This document shows, piece after piece, positions 20,970 through 34,298 of a stretch of DNA of 64,000 nucleotides. The notes under the pieces were generated by a model, which was given only the letters and a program-made list of their open reading frames with translations, did no database searches and was not told the DNA's origin. How positions within the stretch are numbered: position 1 is the stretch's first letter; every line of letters starts with the position of its first letter. The position numbers and the translations under genes are program-made. Source of the DNA: Liolophura sinensis (taxonomy: Eukaryota; Mollusca; Polyplacophora; Chitonida; Chitonidae); assembly GCF_032854445.1 (NCBI RefSeq), contig NC_088307.1:26364046-26428045 (forward strand), given 5' to 3'.

Positions 20970-22430
20970 ATATAACAGGAAAAACGAGTGAAACAGAGCT
21001 GAGAAGTAGCCTTACGGGTGTATCAGCAGCTGTCACTCGCAGCTATGGTCATTTTCGCTACTCGAGGTCCACAGTTGCCTGCACTGGGGCCGATTCCACG
21101 CCGTACCATACAAAGTAGTTGGAAAGTCCGTGTAAGCGACACAATCAGACGGGAGTTATCCGGATTTCCCAGATAGAATTCCATTGTGAAACCTTTTTAT
21201 CTGTAAGATATTTAAGAATACTCACATTTATAGGAATCCTCAAATTTTTTTCAAATTCTTTCTTTTTGGCTATAATTTAACATTTAGTAAAGTTTCATAA
21301 AAAATGGACGGTTTTGGAGATGCTCGTCTCATTTTTATTATAAAGTCAAATAAATGCCATGTAACTTCAAGCGGCTGTCGCCCGGGCTCCTGTCATAATG
21401 GTAGCAGCAGTCGTATAAATAAAATAAACATTTGTAGTCAATTAGGTCGCGAGTTCAAATCCAATTCCCGTTTGTTTGGTTGCGGTATGAAGGTTTGAAT
21501 GGTTCAATGTTTAATCCAGCGATATGCACAGATTTCGCCTACACGCATCTTCATTTAATCAAGCTAGGGAAGTCCGACATCATCTGCCTTCATTTACTGG
21601 GCCATATTAACTCTTCAAAACCCTAAATTTCCTTCATAAATATGCATGATTTATGATCCAATCAGATTCCTTCTCAGTTACTGACACTGACAGGGAACAA
21701 TATGAGATGTGGGTGTAGTGTTATACATCCGGTGAATGGAAAAAGTGGACGAAACAACAACAACAGTAAAGGCTACATCGATCGGCCTCTATCGCTATCA
21801 TCTGTATTGCCTGATATTACGGTGACTGTTCGTTTCAATAAAAGCACATCGATATAATCGGATTCGAACACACATGCTCCAAAAAGAGCAAATTACACAC
21901 TTATTCCATACTGCGGACATCCGGCACATTGCGTGTACTCGTCAGTGGCAAGCGGACGACGAGGTGAAAGATAACATGGAAAAGAATGGAAAGTACGATA
22001 TTCAGAGCAGTACGACTGATAATAAACAGAAATTACAGTATGCACTGTAGGACAACAGAACAACGTCCACAGAATATATGAACTGTGACCATCAACAACA
22101 CCTGGTCTTGGACCAATGAGGCCGTGAAGCAGAGTTTTGTGTTAACTCTCATGTTATTTAGACAACGTTTTCACCGCCGTATGTGAGCGAGTATGCTTGT
22201 TGGCGTGAGTAAAGTGGCAAATGCCCGGGTATCTGCGGTCTCGTATAAGGACGAACAATGACTGGCCAACAATCCGCAGGCGGAAGTACGCGAGCCGCAA
22301 AGCCAATGGCTGAAAGTGTAGGTCTCTGCAGGCTCTTATATTCATAGTAAAGTAAGGGTTATTAGGAAGCCTGTAGCAAGTAGCAACCTTGCTTATAGGA
22401 AGATGCGTATAGCTATGTCCTGCTTTCTTC
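20970..22430. other. No gene seen
   Basis: Apart from the SINE-like fragment at 21361-21500, no recognised repeat or coding frame. Confidence 0.45.
21361..21500 (+). repeat. Composite SINE-like fragment
   Basis: TAACTTCAAGCGGCT, then CATAATGGNAGCNGCNGTCGTATAA (SINE tail-like), then a B-box-like GCGAGTTCAAATCCA about 70 bp on. The same three-part arrangement occurs at 38185-38460, so it was copied as a unit. Confidence 0.5.
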
Positions 22431-22515
22431 ACCTATATATATAGCCATGTTCGACGTAGTGTGAGTAAAATATCTTTCAGTGTGTCGTAAGCCAAAAATG
22501 AATAAATAAAGCGAG
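22430..22515 (+). repeat. 3' end of a second SINE-like family
   Basis: GTCGACGTAGTGTGAGTAAAATATCTTT-like end (split here by differences) is shared with 37420-37495, terminating in ATGAATAAATAAA in both. Its internal sequence differs from the common SINE, although the tail style is similar. Confidence 0.55.
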
Positions 22516-22590
22516 CATTTATATGGCAATTCCGTCTTTTTGGACTTTTTAATTGTGGCCATTATATGACTGAAATATTGCATATGTGAC

Positions 22591-22674
22591 TGGTAATAAG
22601 TAAGCAATAATTATTCAGTTGTAATAAGTAAGCAATAATTTTCAGTTGTAGTAAGTAAGCAATAATTATTCAAT
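22591..22674 (+). repeat. Three-copy tandem repeat, about 30 bp
   Basis: GTAATAAGTAAGCAATAATT is repeated three times with small changes, each followed by NTTCAGTTGT. Confidence 0.85.
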
Positions 22675-23114
22675 TGTTCGACTTGGCCAAACATATGTCA
22701 CAGTTTTATTTGCATTCTTAGTACGGGCTTATCTTTTTGCGTATTTTTTGAACGCCATACTCAGAACTTTTTTTTTGACCGACGCAGTGGCGTTTATATT
22801 CTCGGCGGGGGATACCAAGTGCAAGGGTTAAACCACAGACCATTGGTAAGTTACAGACGAACATCTCCAAGTGAAACGTACACATATGCAATGCGTGAAG
22901 ACAAGTGATCTTCATCGGAGATCAGATTGTTTAAAAGGGCAACACCAGCGCGCTCAACTGCTTCTGATCACCAAGATCCCACGAGTTGACCAGAGGAAAG
23001 ATCTACAAATTCCCTGTCCAAGGCCATTTTATTGCAGATTCTGTTGTATTCAGTTGCAAAGTTTTTGGTATGGTAGTTTTTAGTACTCTTTGAATACGTA
23101 TTTTTCCACACCCC

Positions 23115-24430
23115 CAAAGTCTACCATGTTTTGTCCTTTAAACATTAATGCTCTTTAAGGATTGCACAAAATGGCACAGCCGTCGTTTATTCTTTTTCAC
23201 CACCGGTCTTGTCAAAGTGTCTACAAATACCATGGCTTTCAACCCAACAATTGTCACTTTATAAAGGTTTCGTTTGATGCCTGACGCAGACGTAGCTTAT
23301 TGAATACGGTCAGTTTATACAGTTTGCTTTCGAAAGGTACACGATTATCATCTTCCTGACATCTCTGCCACGAATACCAGTCTCTTGAATTTTGGTGCTA
23401 ATATTAATGAACACAATTTAAATTGGTGTTCTTGGTATAAACTTTTACGCGACAGGGTGGGGAATTGGGTTCAGGGTAGCGGTGGGGCTTGGGGTGGTTG
23501 GCAGGGGAGGGGAATGGGGTTGAGGGGGGGCTGGGCGGCAGGCTGGGGGGGGGGGGGTGTTGTTTGCAGGGTGGGGCTTGTGCAATCAACAGTAATGACA
23601 TAAATTTTGTTATTTGTACACAGTACCGGTTTTCTAATGTTGGACGAGACGTTTTGATAAGTATTTCCTTTTTCTTATTAATATTCTGATGTTTGCGTTA
23701 AAATGTTTTGTTTTGAAGGATGATGCCCCGCCCTCAACCTAAAACACTCTAGTAATGGATGATGATCATGTTTGTTTCTTACTCCATATTCTACACATAA
23801 CATTCATCTATGAAAACAGGCCTGGTGAAACTCAAATCGAGATGAAAACAAGCACAATTCAAGGTGTGAAGTACTTCCATTCGGTAACAAAGCCACGTGT
23901 AAATATTACAAAAACACGTGTACAAATAAGCCTGGTGACGATCAATATCTGAGGCACTCTTCTGTCAATAATAACGACTTCAGATCTATGCGTTCAAAAG
24001 ACATTGAAAAGACCTTTTATATATCGCTTCATCAATGCTTGAGTACCAGGAGAGTCAGAACAAAATTCACACTTGTGCTTGGCTACAAGTATGTGCGTTA
24101 ATAAAACAAATGGAAGTTAGAATAATGGAGGCAGCACTCTTCTCCACGTGATATAAATATCGGTGTTTGCCTTATCACCGGATTTATGTTCTTGGTTAAT
24201 CGCTTTCGCTATAGGGAATTTCTGGGCTGAGTTCATAAGTACAGATGTGTAACGTGCAATGAAGAGTGGTCCTGCGAGTGATTCTGTGATCCTGGTGAAT
24301 AAGGGATTTTAGGCCTTAAATGTTGCCTTTCACTCGACAATGTCAGTGTATTTAGTTTGCTAAACTGACACTATCTGCTATGTACGTGATAGTAGTTTTC
24401 TGTCGTCCAATAGTCCTTGTTAAACCTGAG
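23115..24430 (+). repeat. Long repeat family U, copy B
   Basis: Collinear with copy C, which follows immediately, so B and C form a tandem pair. Landmarks include CTACCATGTT, AATTTTGGTGCTAAT, AACAGGCCTGGTGAAACTCA and GCACTCTTCTCCACGTGAT. The G-rich portion of the family is expanded here (23455-23575). Confidence 0.7.
23455..23575 (+). repeat. G-rich tract with quadruplex potential
   Basis: Contains at least eight runs of three or more G within 120 bases, including a run of about 14 G near 23547-23560. The plus strand could form G-quadruplexes. The frames at 23385-23689 and 23404-23601 are low-complexity products of this tract. Confidence 0.85.
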
Positions 24431-24439
24431 TTCATGTCA

Positions 24440-26220
24440 GTCTAATGTTTACCTATAGTAGGGGTCCTCTGATGTTTGGTTGTTGACAAACGTAATTATT
24501 TACACATTGTGTGATAGTCCTTGTTGACCATTTACGTTTTTTGGGTATCAGTACATCTTTTAACGTTCTATGACAACCTTCTACCCTTTTTTGCAAGTGC
24601 CTACGCGTTTTAACTCCAAATTCTCCACGCTTAGTACAGTTGTGTCCAAGATGTCTGATATTCTCTTCGACCCCTTGTCCAATGCTCACTAGGTGTCTAC
24701 ACGTCGGTTGATTTTTCAATGTTAATTTTATTGTTGTAAAATTAAGAAATGGTTGTGTGATAACTCTTGTTGATTTTGTATAAGAGTGTCAGCAAAACAG
24801 GTTAATCGTATCAGTGGGGCATCGTCGACAAACGAGGTTTTACGATGAAATAAAACCCGAACCTGATCGATCTTTTCTTGATGAAGTTGATGATGCCATC
24901 AAACACATATTAACGGCTGTTTATTCCGCGAGGCAAAATGCGACGAGTCCACGATGTACCCAGATGCCTCTGCTCACACCGGAAGTGATTTATAATGCCG
25001 TCTGCTGTGTGCCGATCGCTGTCTGCTAAAGGCGCTGATGGTGGAACAATCTTGTCCTCTATGAAAAGCGCATAAAGGGCCTATATTTCTTTTCACTTTC
25101 AGCAACCCCTTCAATGAGTTTTATTCCGCATCTCCGCGTCTACCATGTTATGACCTCAAGGTTAACGCTCTTTAACGCTGGTGTTACCAGTCTGTATAAA
25201 TGTCGTGGATTTCAAACGAACAAAAGCCACATTATAAAGGTTCAATGTGGTGCTTGGTTCAGACGTAGCCTACTAAACACATTCAGTTCATACTGTCTGC
25301 TTTCGTACGGCACAAGGTGCAAAGGCGTTTCCTTGGAAATGTATTTAATGTATGTGACCATGCTTCTGACATTTGTGACTAGAATAACAATACCCTGAAC
25401 TTTGTCGCTAATACTTATTGGAACAATCAACACAGGCAAGTTATAATTGGTATTCATGAAATAACGCGTTAGGGGGGCAGGGTGAAGTTGGGGATGTGGG
25501 CAAGGGAGGGGATTACTCGATCAATAACCCAGTAGTAATAACATAAACGCTGTGATTTGAATACGGGACTGGTTTTCTGATGTCCAACGAGGGTATTAGA
25601 TGAAGCATTTTCGTTTTTTGCTATTCCGATTTGTACAATAAAACTTTTGGGTTTGAGATAAGATTGTCCCGTCTCTGGCCCTGTATATGAAAGTTTCAAA
25701 TGCGATATCGACATATCACTCGCTCACCGCAGAAATGGATTTCAGGATCGATGAGCAGCGTGTGAAACACAGTTATTACTTACACCAATTTCAAAACCCA
25801 TCCTTAGATAAAGGCTTGGTGAAGATCAAAACAAGAACCAGACATGTGTTCGCCATAAACGGAAACAGTGTGGGGTAATAGGGCATTTCAACGAGACCTT
25901 CCACGATGCCCTGATCCTGGTGAATATCGTGGCTGGTATGTGTTAGATGTGGCCTTTAATTCGACACCATGGCTGTGTTTAGTTTGCTAAACTGACACTG
26001 GTTGCTTTCAGGAAAAGTATTCAACAATTAATGTGTGTATGATAGGCAATAAGAAATCTTTGATGACCTACAGACCGCAGTCCTTGTGGAGGATTTACCC
26101 CGTGATATAGTCGTCTGTTTCACAATAAGTAATTGCGAAGATCAATATGTACTCTCTCCAGTCGCTTTCTTACTTAGTATTTGTAGGCAATGTGAGAAGC
26201 CATCACACCTCTGCTTAGTG
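24440..26220 (+). repeat. Long repeat family U, copy C
   Basis: Starts TCTAATGTTTACCTATAGTA as in copy E at 31615, runs through GATGTCTGATATTCTC, ATCAAACACATATTAACG, CACACCGGAAGTGATTTATAA, TACCATGTTATGACCTCAA and CAGACGTAGCCTACTAAACA. Copies C and E are the most similar pair: about 150 bp around 25210-25340 nearly match 32315-32445. Confidence 0.75.
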
Positions 26221-26304
26221 TTACTGTACTCAAACCCAAACTGTCTGTATTATAAAAAGATGGTTTGTTCGAAATACACCACAGTTTAGCCGCACAAAAA
26301 AGTA

Positions 26305-26901
26305 ACCAGAACCAGCAGATTTTATTTTTCAATAATTTATTAAGTTTAACAAGAACAGATAACAAGACTTATACAAATTTTAAAGTACTTAAGTTTAACA
26401 AGAAAGGATAAAAATATCTATACAAATACTAAAGTTCTTACATGTACAACGGTATCACGTCCAAACGGACGCATATATTGCACAATGCTGAAAACCACAC
26501 GGGCATAAATGTACACAGGCAATATTTATAAGAGTTAAAATCCACAGTATAACTGAGTGTATGACAAAATATACACAAAATTCCACAGACAGGGTCCGTG
26601 CACTAATAAGCACTGTGTACACAAGGGCACAAATTAAATATACAAGTTCAGAGTGAACAAGTGCTCGGTGGGAAATATGATTTAACAAAGCCAGAGGCTA
26701 TAGAGACACCAAAATTCAGCACAAAAGGCCTACTAAAGTAACACACAGCGAAAGCATCCAAAACTCTCAATAACTCTCCTTTCTTCCCCTTTGACCTGCT
26801 TTCATAGGTCTTATATAGACTAGTAGAATTTTCTAGAATAAGAAAATTCTTGAACACTTGTTATAAACAAACAGGCCCCGAACTGAGCGTATTCTGGAAC
26901 A
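26305..26901 (-). mobile_element. Possible solo LTR or LTR fragment
   Basis: On the minus strand the block begins TGTTCCAGAATACGC at 26901, has a TATA box (CTATATAAG) near 26815, and reaches an AATAAA polyadenylation signal in GAAAAATAAAATC near 26330. This promoter-to-poly(A) layout fits an LTR. A 50-bp tandem duplication sits at 26341-26440. The left end does not give a clear matching terminus, and no target-site duplication was found. Confidence 0.35.
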
Positions 26902-27029
26902 TTCTAAGGCAGAGGCAGACAGCAAGCCATGAACTCAGCATATGTAAACAGTGGCAAGCTAAATTTAGAAGCTAACGGCAGTTGTTCTCATAACATTAGT
27001 TAAGGTTGGTTATAGATTTCTGTCATTTC

Positions 27030-27480
27030 AGTTTGGCACCGTTATCAAGATTTCTGAAGCAAATGCAATAGCAGTTAAGTTTAAGATACACGAAGGATAT
27101 CGGAGTATTAACTTTGATTAACTTTGTTTCTTGTCCCTTTAACACCTTGATGTTTAGCTTTCACCATATACCAGAGAGGGTTGGATTGGAGTCTGTGCTT
27201 TTTGAAGATTTCTCAATGAATTGTTCGATATCCAAATAGTTACACACCGTAAGATGGTTTTCGGGAAAAAAAAGATTCCTTGCATGCTTTGCAAGATTTG
27301 ATGATTTCTGGTTCATGAATTTTGAATGCAATTACTGCATTGTTTATGCCAACAACTAATCGGCTTACCATGCAAATGGTGCCGTAACAATGGGAAATGT
27401 AATATCCGCAGCTGTTAAAATAAATAATTCACAGAAATATCGTCTTGGTTTTTGGATCATTTCGGTGCCCTAACAACTGG
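27030..27480 (+). repeat. Diverged block V, copy 2
   Basis: Aligns with 34715-35160 over its full length. Shared landmarks: GCAGTTAAGTTTAAG, GAATTGTTCGATATCCAA, ATAAGATGGTTTTC-like, and GCAGCTGTTANAATAAATAATTC. No conserved frame. Confidence 0.7.
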
Positions 27481-28479
27481 ATATTGCTGTATTTTATGTG
27501 CTGAAATACTATGCTATTTTAAAGTAGAGAGGAGTAGAAGAAACAAAATTCATTTACGCTGGACATACACTATTGTTCATAAGCACAACAGGAGAAACAC
27601 AAACTAAAGCAGTGGAGAAATGGAAAGAAATTTGTGACGCCTTGCTCATTTGTCATGATCACTTATCTTAAAGCAACGTTCTAGAAAGTACATCTTTTAA
27701 TTAGGACTTTCACCTGTTGTAATTGTTTGCAGGGGCGTGGAGACAATAACCTGGCAATGACGTTTGTGTGGCTGTTTGACATTATGGTGTAGGAAACGCA
27801 CGAGTTTTATTTGTTGTTAGTATTATAGCTGATACAAGAGCCACAACGATCAAACCATAGCAAATGGCTTGCCTAGTTATTTTTATACTGGTTGATTTGC
27901 AACTTATCTGTCAGGAATTTGGACACATTCAATTGACCTGAAAAATTACCAAAGCCTTTTTGAGCATTGGTTGTTTTGAAGTCCGTGATAGTGAATGCAA
28001 CAGTATCACACTTACATATAGACAACATGAACTTTATATGAACACAAATCTGGTTGTCAAATTTGGTTACTGGTTGGACCACAGCATGTGGAATAAAATC
28101 AATGCAGCCCATAGGGTGTGACAGCTGTAACGTGGTCTCACGTAACACGTAAAGTGAGGCCTCTTGTAAGTGACCTTAGTAATGATATTATTCATAATAT
28201 TGATGTAAATGCTTAAAAAGTAGCAACTTGTGAACCCCGTAGCACTCAGGATTAGTAAAAAATAGGTACCAATGCGGTGATGTTGATTAAAGTTTACAAG
28301 ACGGATAGAAATGCTGAAATACTCGGTTTTCATCTCAGTTAACAAACAATATGATGAAAACAGTGACATGAACACTGTACAAAGCGACACAGATCTATTA
28401 GACTGTACACTTCAGACACCGTGACCTTTCCTGAAAGTCTTGATGGCGCCTAACGCTTTATAATTCCTGAGCAACAAAC

Positions 28480-29165
28480 GAATATGTTTGACTTGGATAC
28501 GCCGTCCGATGTCTCTTTACAGGTGTATCACTGCTAAGCACGCGAAGGCATGTATGTCTTGCTATTGATCAAACAATGAAATAAAAATGGATATTACTGA
28601 TTTGGTTCGATTGATGCGTCACAAAGGGATCGATTCTTTTGCACTTTCAGGAACCTTTAAATGTCAGAGATTACAATATTAGACTTATTATATACGTTAA
28701 CGTGTTATCAAAAGCAGAATGAGTGCAAGTTCTAAATTAAATATGTAAGAGGTGGCGAGCGAATCGCAATCAAGTCCAAAACCTTCTAATTGTAGGATCC
28801 GCAATGTTTTGTTGCCTAACCCTTAATCCATTAGAGCTTCAATTATAAGGCTTTGATAGCACGAAATCGATTGTCTCTAAACTGACGAGTCAGCCCTGCA
28901 AGATTTACAAAGGCGATCTTCGATTTAACGCAAATCAATAAAACCCTAAATGTTATGGCGAAAATTTTCATTACGTTGATCGCTAGTAGTGAACTGTACC
29001 TCCCTTCATACAAATGCTCCTTAATGAGGATAGAGACAGTCATTTAACCTATGATTGCTTTTTGACGTTGCCTTAATTTATTATGCCAGAGTAAGGCCAC
29101 TTAGTGGAGGATTCAATAATGTGGTACGTGTCTGCTCTCTGTTGGAGTGAAATTAAACGGAATCC
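28480..29165 (+). repeat. Duplicated block W, copy 1
   Basis: Direct-orientation partner of 45420-46140. Landmarks: GCACGAAATCGATTGTC, CAGCCCTGCAAGA. The sub-block 29007-29126 is nearly identical in the two copies, although flanking parts have diverged and copy 2 has about 50 extra bases. Confidence 0.8.
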
Positions 29166-29694
29166 GGCTAAGAGACAAAAACAAGCTGAGACAAAGGCGC
29201 AATCGACATGGTCGATGTAAGGATACATGTGCTGATTTGGTCTTCAAACTTCTACAAGAAAAAGGTGTGCTTAAAATTTGGGATACATTATGTTTCCGTC
29301 TTGGAAAGTATCTGTAAGTCACACAAACACGCTACCTCAATGGCATAACGCCTTGCTCTCAAAGACAATTGAATGCCACATGACAGTAGACAAGCTGTAC
29401 CAAGACATGCAAGATGTGCTTCGATAAGTTCATTTATAACGACAAGGGTTGTGTGTTTGGATCTGATCGTGAGTTATACGTTTTAAATGCGCACAGAGAA
29501 CTGCTCGTGATTTTAAATAGGTCATTTTCTTGCGTTTTAACTACCAAGCGCGATATTCTCTCGTGGCAGAAAGCATTGATCATTTCTGGCACAACAAAAA
29601 GAAAGTACAGCTATATAATTTACATATGATTTAACTGTACGTTTTTGTCTGGCGGGGAAATGTTTTGCTCCGTGTGTTGAGTTGTGTTGAGCAC

Positions 29695-29860
29695 ATTCTT
29701 CATCCCACCCGATAACGCTATATTGGCAATATAGGCAGAGTGTTTAACTACCGATGAAAACAACCGACAGACCTCACATCAAATGCCAGTTATCGGACAT
29801 TGGGATATTAGCACCGGGTTAGTTGTGTACGAAAGTGTTCTCTGGAATGTTTTCAATATT
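29695..29860 (+). repeat. Dispersed block X, copy 1
   Basis: CACATTCTTCATCCCAC...TATATTGGCA.TATAGGCAGA.....GAAAACAACC recurs at 37115-37260 and, more weakly, at 37945-38140. Confidence 0.6.
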
Positions 29861-30169
29861 TTATTGTTACAATGCAGCATTATCTTTGACCACTTTTACT
29901 CTGAGTCTTGACTAATTATACTGACCTTTATCAATTATCTCTGTTCAAGGTTGGATTTCCATCCGTGCCTTATAACAATTTGACTAGTAACATGTTTTTG
30001 TATGTTTTTCTTTTTTCTTGTGGTAATGCAACGATAAACACACGACTTTTTCGATATCTCCATCGCTTAAAATGTTGGCTTTGCCGCAAATTAGCGATTA
30101 GGGTTGAGTGACAGATACAGTCGTAGGCTCGAACTTAACCCAATACCTATGTTATATGTGGCTGCAACA

Positions 30170-31600
30170 GTTCCTAATCGTATCAGCCGGGCATCGCCAA
30201 CGAAGCTTTACATGGAAATAAAAACAAAAAGGTGATCCATTATCGGACGGTATAGTTCATGATGCTGCCAAACACACATTAACGATGTACTCAGATGTCA
30301 AATATCCACATAGTGATTTATAAAGAGCCGCCTGCTATCTGACCCCGCTGCTGGCGTCCGAGATGAGGTCATGACGGGGAAATATATAGTGGTACATTTT
30401 TTTACTGAGAGTTTACTGAGCCACAACCTTTTATTCTACATCTCAAAGTCTACCTTGTTATGCCCTTTAAGGACTGCAGAAAAATGTGCAGTCGGTTATT
30501 TTGCTTCGCCAGCGGTGTTATCAAAATGCATGTATAAATCCCATGACTTTTAGCTTATCAAGTGTCACAGAATATATATTCAATTTCGTGTCTCGATTGG
30601 TTGTATCATATTGAAAACCTTCTTTTCACACAGTTTGCTATCGTAGGGCACACGGTGCGAAGGCATTTCCTTACAATAGTATTTGAAGTATATGAGCATG
30701 CTCCTGACATTTGTGCCACGAATGAGAATGCCCTGAACTTTGGCGCTAATACTCGCTGACACAATCGACACAAAGACGATAAAATTTTTAGTGAATATTG
30801 GTATTTCTGATATATATAGTTGCGTCGACAGGATGGGACTTTCTTTGTGGACGGGGAGGGGCCTGTTTGATCAATAACACGACAGTGATGATATAATCCG
30901 TCTTACATGTACACAGTTCCAGTTTTCGTATGTCTGAGAAGACGCTTTGATACAGCGTTGTTTTTTTTTCTTATTTGTAGTCTGATGTTTGCGTTAAAAC
31001 TTTCTGTTTTGAATAATATTATTCTTAGAATTATTTAGATGCCGTAAATGTGACGTTTAAAATGGCTGACTAATAAATGTGTATTAACCAGCCTCAAACC
31101 AAATTTGCGATCAATAAGATCACATTTGATTCTTACTCCCTGGTCAACACATAACATCCAACCATGAAAACAGGCCTGGTGAACCTGAAGAGTGTATGTA
31201 AGTTTTTATTTACAAAAAAATGACCTAAATGTCAAAAATCTGAAAGAACACCTTTTAATGTTGAATAGGGGACACAGTCATATCTATTTATAAAATTACA
31301 CGTGAAAACACGTGGAAAAGTAACAAGTATGGTAAAGTTTAAAAAGTCAAGCAGTCATTTGTTTTCAGATCTAATAAACAAATAAAGTAGCAATTCACAA
31401 GTAAAAATATTTAACGGTTCAATGAGGAGTGATGTTATACTTCAGGCAGTTGTTCAACAATTATGTGACCCTGGTGAATTGCATTGATCTTATGTGATAA
31501 ATGTGACCATTTAGTTGACAACATCAGTGTATTTGGTTGGCTAAATTGCCACTGTTTGCTAACCATGTGACGGTACTTTTCTACATGTCGATCAACAGTC
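30170..31600 (+). repeat. Long repeat family U, copy D
   Basis: Starts with TCGTATCAGCCGGGCATCG (compare CGTATCAGTGGGGCATCGTC at about 24807). Includes CCTGAACTTTGGCGCTAATACT near 30732 and the CATGAAAACAGGCCTGGTGAA landmark near 31162. It runs straight into copy E, giving a second tandem pair. Confidence 0.7.
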
Positions 31601-31609
31601 GTTGTCACG

Positions 31610-33390
31610 GTCAATGTAAAGTTTACCTATAGTACATGTTAACGTCCTCTGATATTTGATTGCTGACCCACAATTTTATGTTGCATGGTTATTTACACAT
31701 TGTCTCATATTCCATGACTTCTGGCTACGTTTTTACATCTACCCACACGGGTTAATTCCTAAGTGTCCACGCTAAGTACAATTGTTGCCCGGGATGTCTG
31801 ATATTCTCCTCGACCTCCAATGTTCAGGAGGTTTATAGACGTCGTATGATTTTTTATGCGCTGCTTCTGATTCATCTTTTAAAACTAACCAAACGGTGTG
31901 TTATACTTCTTTCTGATAAATAAAGGACATGGGATTAAGCGATGCTAAAAGTAATAGTGAGAGATCGCCCACAAACGAGCCCAAACGATCTTATATTGGT
32001 AAAGTTCATGATGTCATCAAACACATATTAACGATTGTTTTATTCCGCGAATGCGAAGAGACAGTTATGAAGCCATATTCCCCAGCCCACACCGGAAGTG
32101 ATTTATAACGCATGTGTGCCGAGCTCTGCCTGGAGGCGCTGATGGCTGCACAATCTTGTCCTCTCTAAAAAGCACATAAAAGGCCTATATTTCGTTTACT
32201 TACTCACACCTACAATGAGTTTTATTCCGTATCTCAGCCTCTACCATGTTATAACCTCAAAGTCAGCGGTCTTCGCCCACTGGTGTTACCAAAGTCTGTA
32301 AAAACTTCGTGGATTTCAACCGAACAAAAGCCACATTATAAAGGTTCAATGTGGTGCTTGGTTCAGACGTAGCCTACTAAACACATTCAGTTCATACTGT
32401 CTGCTTTCGTACGGCACAAGGTGCAAAGGCATTTCCGTAGAAATGTATTTAATGTACGTGACCATGCTTTTGACAATTGTGGTAAGAGTTATTGCTTACA
32501 TCAATTTCTAAACATACAACACCTCTCTAGATAAAGATCACAACAAGAAGCAGGCATGAGTTTGCATTACAAGTAAACAGATAGATATTATTTTGAAAAA
32601 GCGTACAACTGATCTAATAAGATCTAAAGAGAGAAACAATCATTTGATTGAAATTTTAAAAAAAGTGTAAAAAAACATATTTATTGGATTGGTGTTTTAC
32701 GCCGTACTCAAGAATATTTTCGTTTATACGATGGCGGCCAGAATTATGATGGAAGGAAATCGGGCAGACCCGTGGAAAACCCACGACCATCCGCAGTTTG
32801 CTGCAGACCTTCTCACGTTCGGCCGGAGAGGAAACAAATTACATGTATACACATGTACCTAATAACACATATCTCCGATTAATACGGACTTGAAGGACCT
32901 GATACAGGGCCTCGCTTGTATTATATTTCAATATCACGACTGTCCGTACGAACGAATGTTTACGTTTGACGACACGTATATACCCAAATCAAACAAACAG
33001 CAACTGGAATCATCGAGATGGCAGTCCGGTTCACCTGATATGATTAACCTCGATTGTCTGCCTTATCCCTTCATTTATGATTTTGGTTCATCGTTTAGCC
33101 ATTAGAAAATTCCAGGGTTCAGTTTACAAATACAAATAAATAAGGGCACAATGAGGAGAAATGGGGCATTTCGGCTACATGTCCCACAATGCCGTGAACC
33201 TGGTGAGTAGCATGAATCGTGTGTGTTAAATGTGACCTTTTGTTCGATATCGTCAGAATATTTGGTTTGCTAAATTGCAACTGTCTTCTTTGAGGATGGG
33301 CAATCAACAATCAGTTTGGAAATGACAGGCAATCAGAAATGTTTGGTGACCTACCGACTGCTGTTATTATGAAGGGATTACCCCCTGATA
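31610..33390 (+). repeat. Long repeat family U, copy E
   Basis: Collinear with copy C, interrupted by a SINE at 32686-32833. After the SINE the family resumes with a CATCGAGATGGCAG segment and GATTTATGATTTTGGTTCAT-type landmark near 33080. Confidence 0.7.
32686..32833 (-). repeat. tRNA-derived SINE, head-truncated
   Basis: Minus orientation: tail GGATTGGTGTTTTACGCCG at 32686 through the body to GGCCGGAGAGGAAAC near 32830. The tRNA-like head is missing. It lies inside long-repeat copy E but in none of the other copies, so it inserted later. Confidence 0.85.
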
Positions 33391-33477
33391 TTTGATACTG
33401 CTCAATCCTAACTATATATCTGGCATGGATGTGGGTCGGAACATCCGCGTAGGAAGGGCGTAATATCACAGGAATGA

Positions 33478-33662
33478 ATGAATGAATAATTATGGCTTAA
33501 CGCCACATCGGCAATACTTCAGCCATATCGTGGCGAGCAATAGCAGAGGAAGATGTTCACATAATACGCCGATCATGCAGCCAAGATGGGCATACCACTC
33601 CGGCACCATGGGTGTAGGATCCGCGTGTGATGGGCGTAATATCCGACCATCATCCGTGTACG
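33478..33662 (+). repeat. Dispersed repeat of another short family
   Basis: Begins GAATGAATGAATAATTATGG and CTTAACGCCACATCGGCAAT, then CATATCGTGGCG. A related beginning is at 54930-55000. From general knowledge this motif is common in gastropod and bivalve genomes; I cannot name the element. The short open frames on both strands here are noncoding. Confidence 0.55.
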
Positions 33663-34298
33663 ATTTTATGACATACATTAGCATTCAAATATAAACTTAT
33701 CTAACTTGTTACAAATGCCGTGTAGTTTGACATCATACCTTGTTTGTTCTCTCGGAATAAAAAAAATATCACGGTCTATTCCCCGGCATGGTTACTAATT
33801 CGCATATACTCAGATCGAGTTTTGACTTTTTCCGCAATTATTTGGTGAATGCAAAACCATAACGTACATATGCGATACAGGATTGTTTTTAATACAAATT
33901 TTCTGAGGAAGTCAAGTAAAGTGCAACATGTAGTGTATAGTTATAACTGGGTTTATTCGTGATAATTTCGGTAACACGAATTGCCAATTTATAATATTAA
34001 TACAGCTTTTGGCGAGAACGTACATCATCTGCGGTTGTCCTGAAATGCCGTGACGATTTTACATTTCCACCGACACGAGTATACTTCGTCCAGAAACGGA
34101 AAAACAAAACTCTGCAGCCATGCATTGGGCTAGCATACCTTTATACTGGCTTGAATGTGTGAGAGTTAGGAAAATTATAGACCATTCACTAATATTTTTC
34201 TCGCCTTACGAGGTAAACAAATTGGAGATACCCTGTAATACAATGTAAGATACATATTTATAGCTAGCGTGTAGGAAAAGGCTAAACTCTCTAAGCGA

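Noticed and set aside
23385-23689. Glycine-rich and proline-rich proteins
   Set aside because: Products of the G-rich low-complexity tract; no start context or conserved frame in the other repeat copies.
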